64,000 nt of DNA from the NCBI RefSeq assembly GCF_014705605.1, contig NZ_JACXIZ010000007.1, positions 62,001 to 126,000 on the forward strand, written 5' to 3'. Origin of the DNA: Paenibacillus sabuli. GTDB taxonomy: Bacteria > Bacillota > Bacilli > Paenibacillales > Paenibacillaceae. The notes beneath the pieces were generated by a model that was not told the DNA's origin, searched no databases, and saw nothing but the letters and a program-made list of their open reading frames with translations. The position numbers were made by a program, and so were the translations under genes. Shown in pieces: positions 62,825 to 64,000 of this stretch; position 1 is the first letter of the stretch, and each line of letters begins with the position of its first letter.

Positions 62825-64000
62825 CTACAGATCCGTCTCGGCCTCAATCGTGCCCGGCCCGGCGACGAGCCGCGCCTCGAATGCCTCGTGACGAGGCATG
62901 CTGCCCCAGGCCCGGAGCACGATGCGCTTGCCGGGCACCTCGTTCTCCACCAGATTCATCGCGCCCGCGTAGCCATAGCTGCCCCCCGCCAGCTGCAGCC
63001 GGGTGACGCCGTAGTCGGACATCGCGCGGTTGCCGCGGAAGACGATCGGATTGTCGCGGCAGTGGCTCGACGTCACGGCAATCGCGTCGATCGGCGTGTT
63101 GATCGCGAGCAGCGGCTTGGCGTGCTCGTGCAAGACGCGCACCTGATCGAAGACGAGCTGCTCCTGCAGCGGCACCGGTGCGCCCGGGTAGTAGGAGCGG
63201 CTGAAGCGGTCGTTGTCGAAGTGCACGGAGAAGGCGGTGCGCGCCTTACGCAAAAAGATGTTGCGGAAGGTGACATTGCGCACGCCCGCGGTATACGTGA
63301 CGTCGCTCTGCACCATCGCCCAGGCGATCCCGTCCAGCTCCTCCGTGCCTTGCAGATGGACCGGGCGCGTATGCGACGTATACACCTTCCCGTCCGGGTC
63401 CGCCTTGACCCGGTACAGCCGGCCCTCGGAGACGACCGTGTCCGACTTCTGCACCTGCATGCCCGCCGTCTAATCTGTCCAAGCCCCGGCCAGGATGCGG
63501 CAAAAATAGCCGACGGTCCCTTCATTCGCGTCGTCGCGCGCGAGATCGTGACAGTTCTCGATTACGCCGTCCTCGATCCAGCCCAGCTCCGGATTGCCGA
63601 CGTCGTAATCATGCGCATTGAGCGCCACCGCATCGTCATACGTCTCGAAGGTACAGCCCGAGATCAGGAAGCGCCGGCCCCGGCCGAGGTGGACGCCGTC
63701 CTTGTCGCCCTTGACGATGACGTCGCGGACGATCAGATCCTCGAAGGTGCAGACGTGAATCCCGTACTGGCGGCTGCCCAGATCGTAGCAGCGAAAGCGC
63801 TCGATCAGCAGGTCCCGGACATAGAAAAACGCAAGCTGTCCGTGCAGACCGAACACGTCCCGGAAGGTCCGCACGTCGATCCCGTTCACGCGGAGCTGCA
63901 GGTTGATTACTGATATATGCTCGTCCCAGGTCCGGCTCAGCGCGCCCTTGTTGAGCAGCACATGGGAGAACGGCCCTTCCTCGTAAACTTTTCCACGAAC
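62825..64000 (-). pseudogene. GH28-like right-handed beta-helix protein, broken by an amber codon (cut by window edge)
   Basis: One frame runs from beyond 64000 to 62825 with a single TAG at 63470-63472. Before it stand beta-helix repeats (IVRDVIVKGDKDGVHLGRG; FLISGCTFETYDDAVALNAHD); after it MQVQKSDTVVSEGRLYRV and further repeats (VRNVTFRNIFLRKARTAFSV). The flanking residues, WTD-stop-TAG-MQVQKSD, suggest an original TGG (Trp) codon. Without the stop it would be a polygalacturonase-like or rhamnogalacturonan-active protein. A sequencing error or rare readthrough cannot be excluded; the start lies outside the window. Confidence 0.7.

Overview
The window looks like chromosomal DNA from a GC-rich Firmicute of the Paenibacillus type. 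The evidence is strong AGGAGG-type ribosome binding sites, several LplA/LplB/LplC-like sugar ABC importers paired with YesM/YesN-like two-component systems, an SLH-domain surface protein, PucR/GntR/TetR regulators and long intergenic gaps filled with short palindromic repeats. I saw no rRNA, tRNA, phage, insertion sequence or CRISPR array.

Layout. (1) 1-6215, all minus strand: YesN-type response regulator, YesM-type kinase, two LplB/LplC-type permeases, a lipoprotein binding protein and the start of an FAD oxidoreductase that runs off the left edge. A 12.5-copy hexanucleotide repeat lies just in front of the oxidoreductase. (2) 6216-7247: gene-poor, with degenerate short repeats. (3) 7248-17155, minus strand: a ten-gene run with a NitT/TauT-type importer (ATPase, permease, binding protein), a Rieske oxygenase, an LLM flavin monooxygenase, an isochorismatase-like hydrolase, an amidase, a creatininase-family hydrolase, an FAH-family protein and a cupin. 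A PucR regulator is divergent (17400-19049). A TetR protein fused to a flavodoxin-like tail and a second paralogous binding protein follow (19616-22142). I infer import and stepwise opening of a small nitrogen-containing, possibly heterocyclic, compound. (4) 22339-22719: VOC pseudogene.

(5) 22915-38102: amino-sugar/glycan region. It has a GH4 enzyme, a BadF-type kinase and a GntR regulator, then a large secreted protein and an SLH-anchored surface protein on the minus strand. Divergent from these is the operon SIS, GH84, binding protein, two permeases and a sugar nucleotidyltransferase. The two divergent promoters carry the same 13-base motif at the same distance from their -10 boxes, so the surface proteins and the importer operon are probably co-regulated. 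(6) 38103-39123: repeat-rich gap. (7) 39124-43835: MMPL exporter with its TetR regulator and a striking nested palindrome, a DUF1801 protein and two decayed genes. (8) 43954-60972, minus strand: an arabinose-polysaccharide utilization locus with two permeases, response regulator, kinase, three GH51-type enzymes, a binding protein, a secreted GH-clan-A enzyme with FnIII modules and a GH43-like enzyme. (9) 61105-64000: an MBL-fold hydrolase, a repeat-filled gap and a beta-helix glycosidase-like gene broken by an amber codon and cut by the right edge.

Starts were moved from the longest open frame to the codon that follows a ribosome binding site wherever one was clear. Functions rest on motif and family recognition by eye; no database search was possible.
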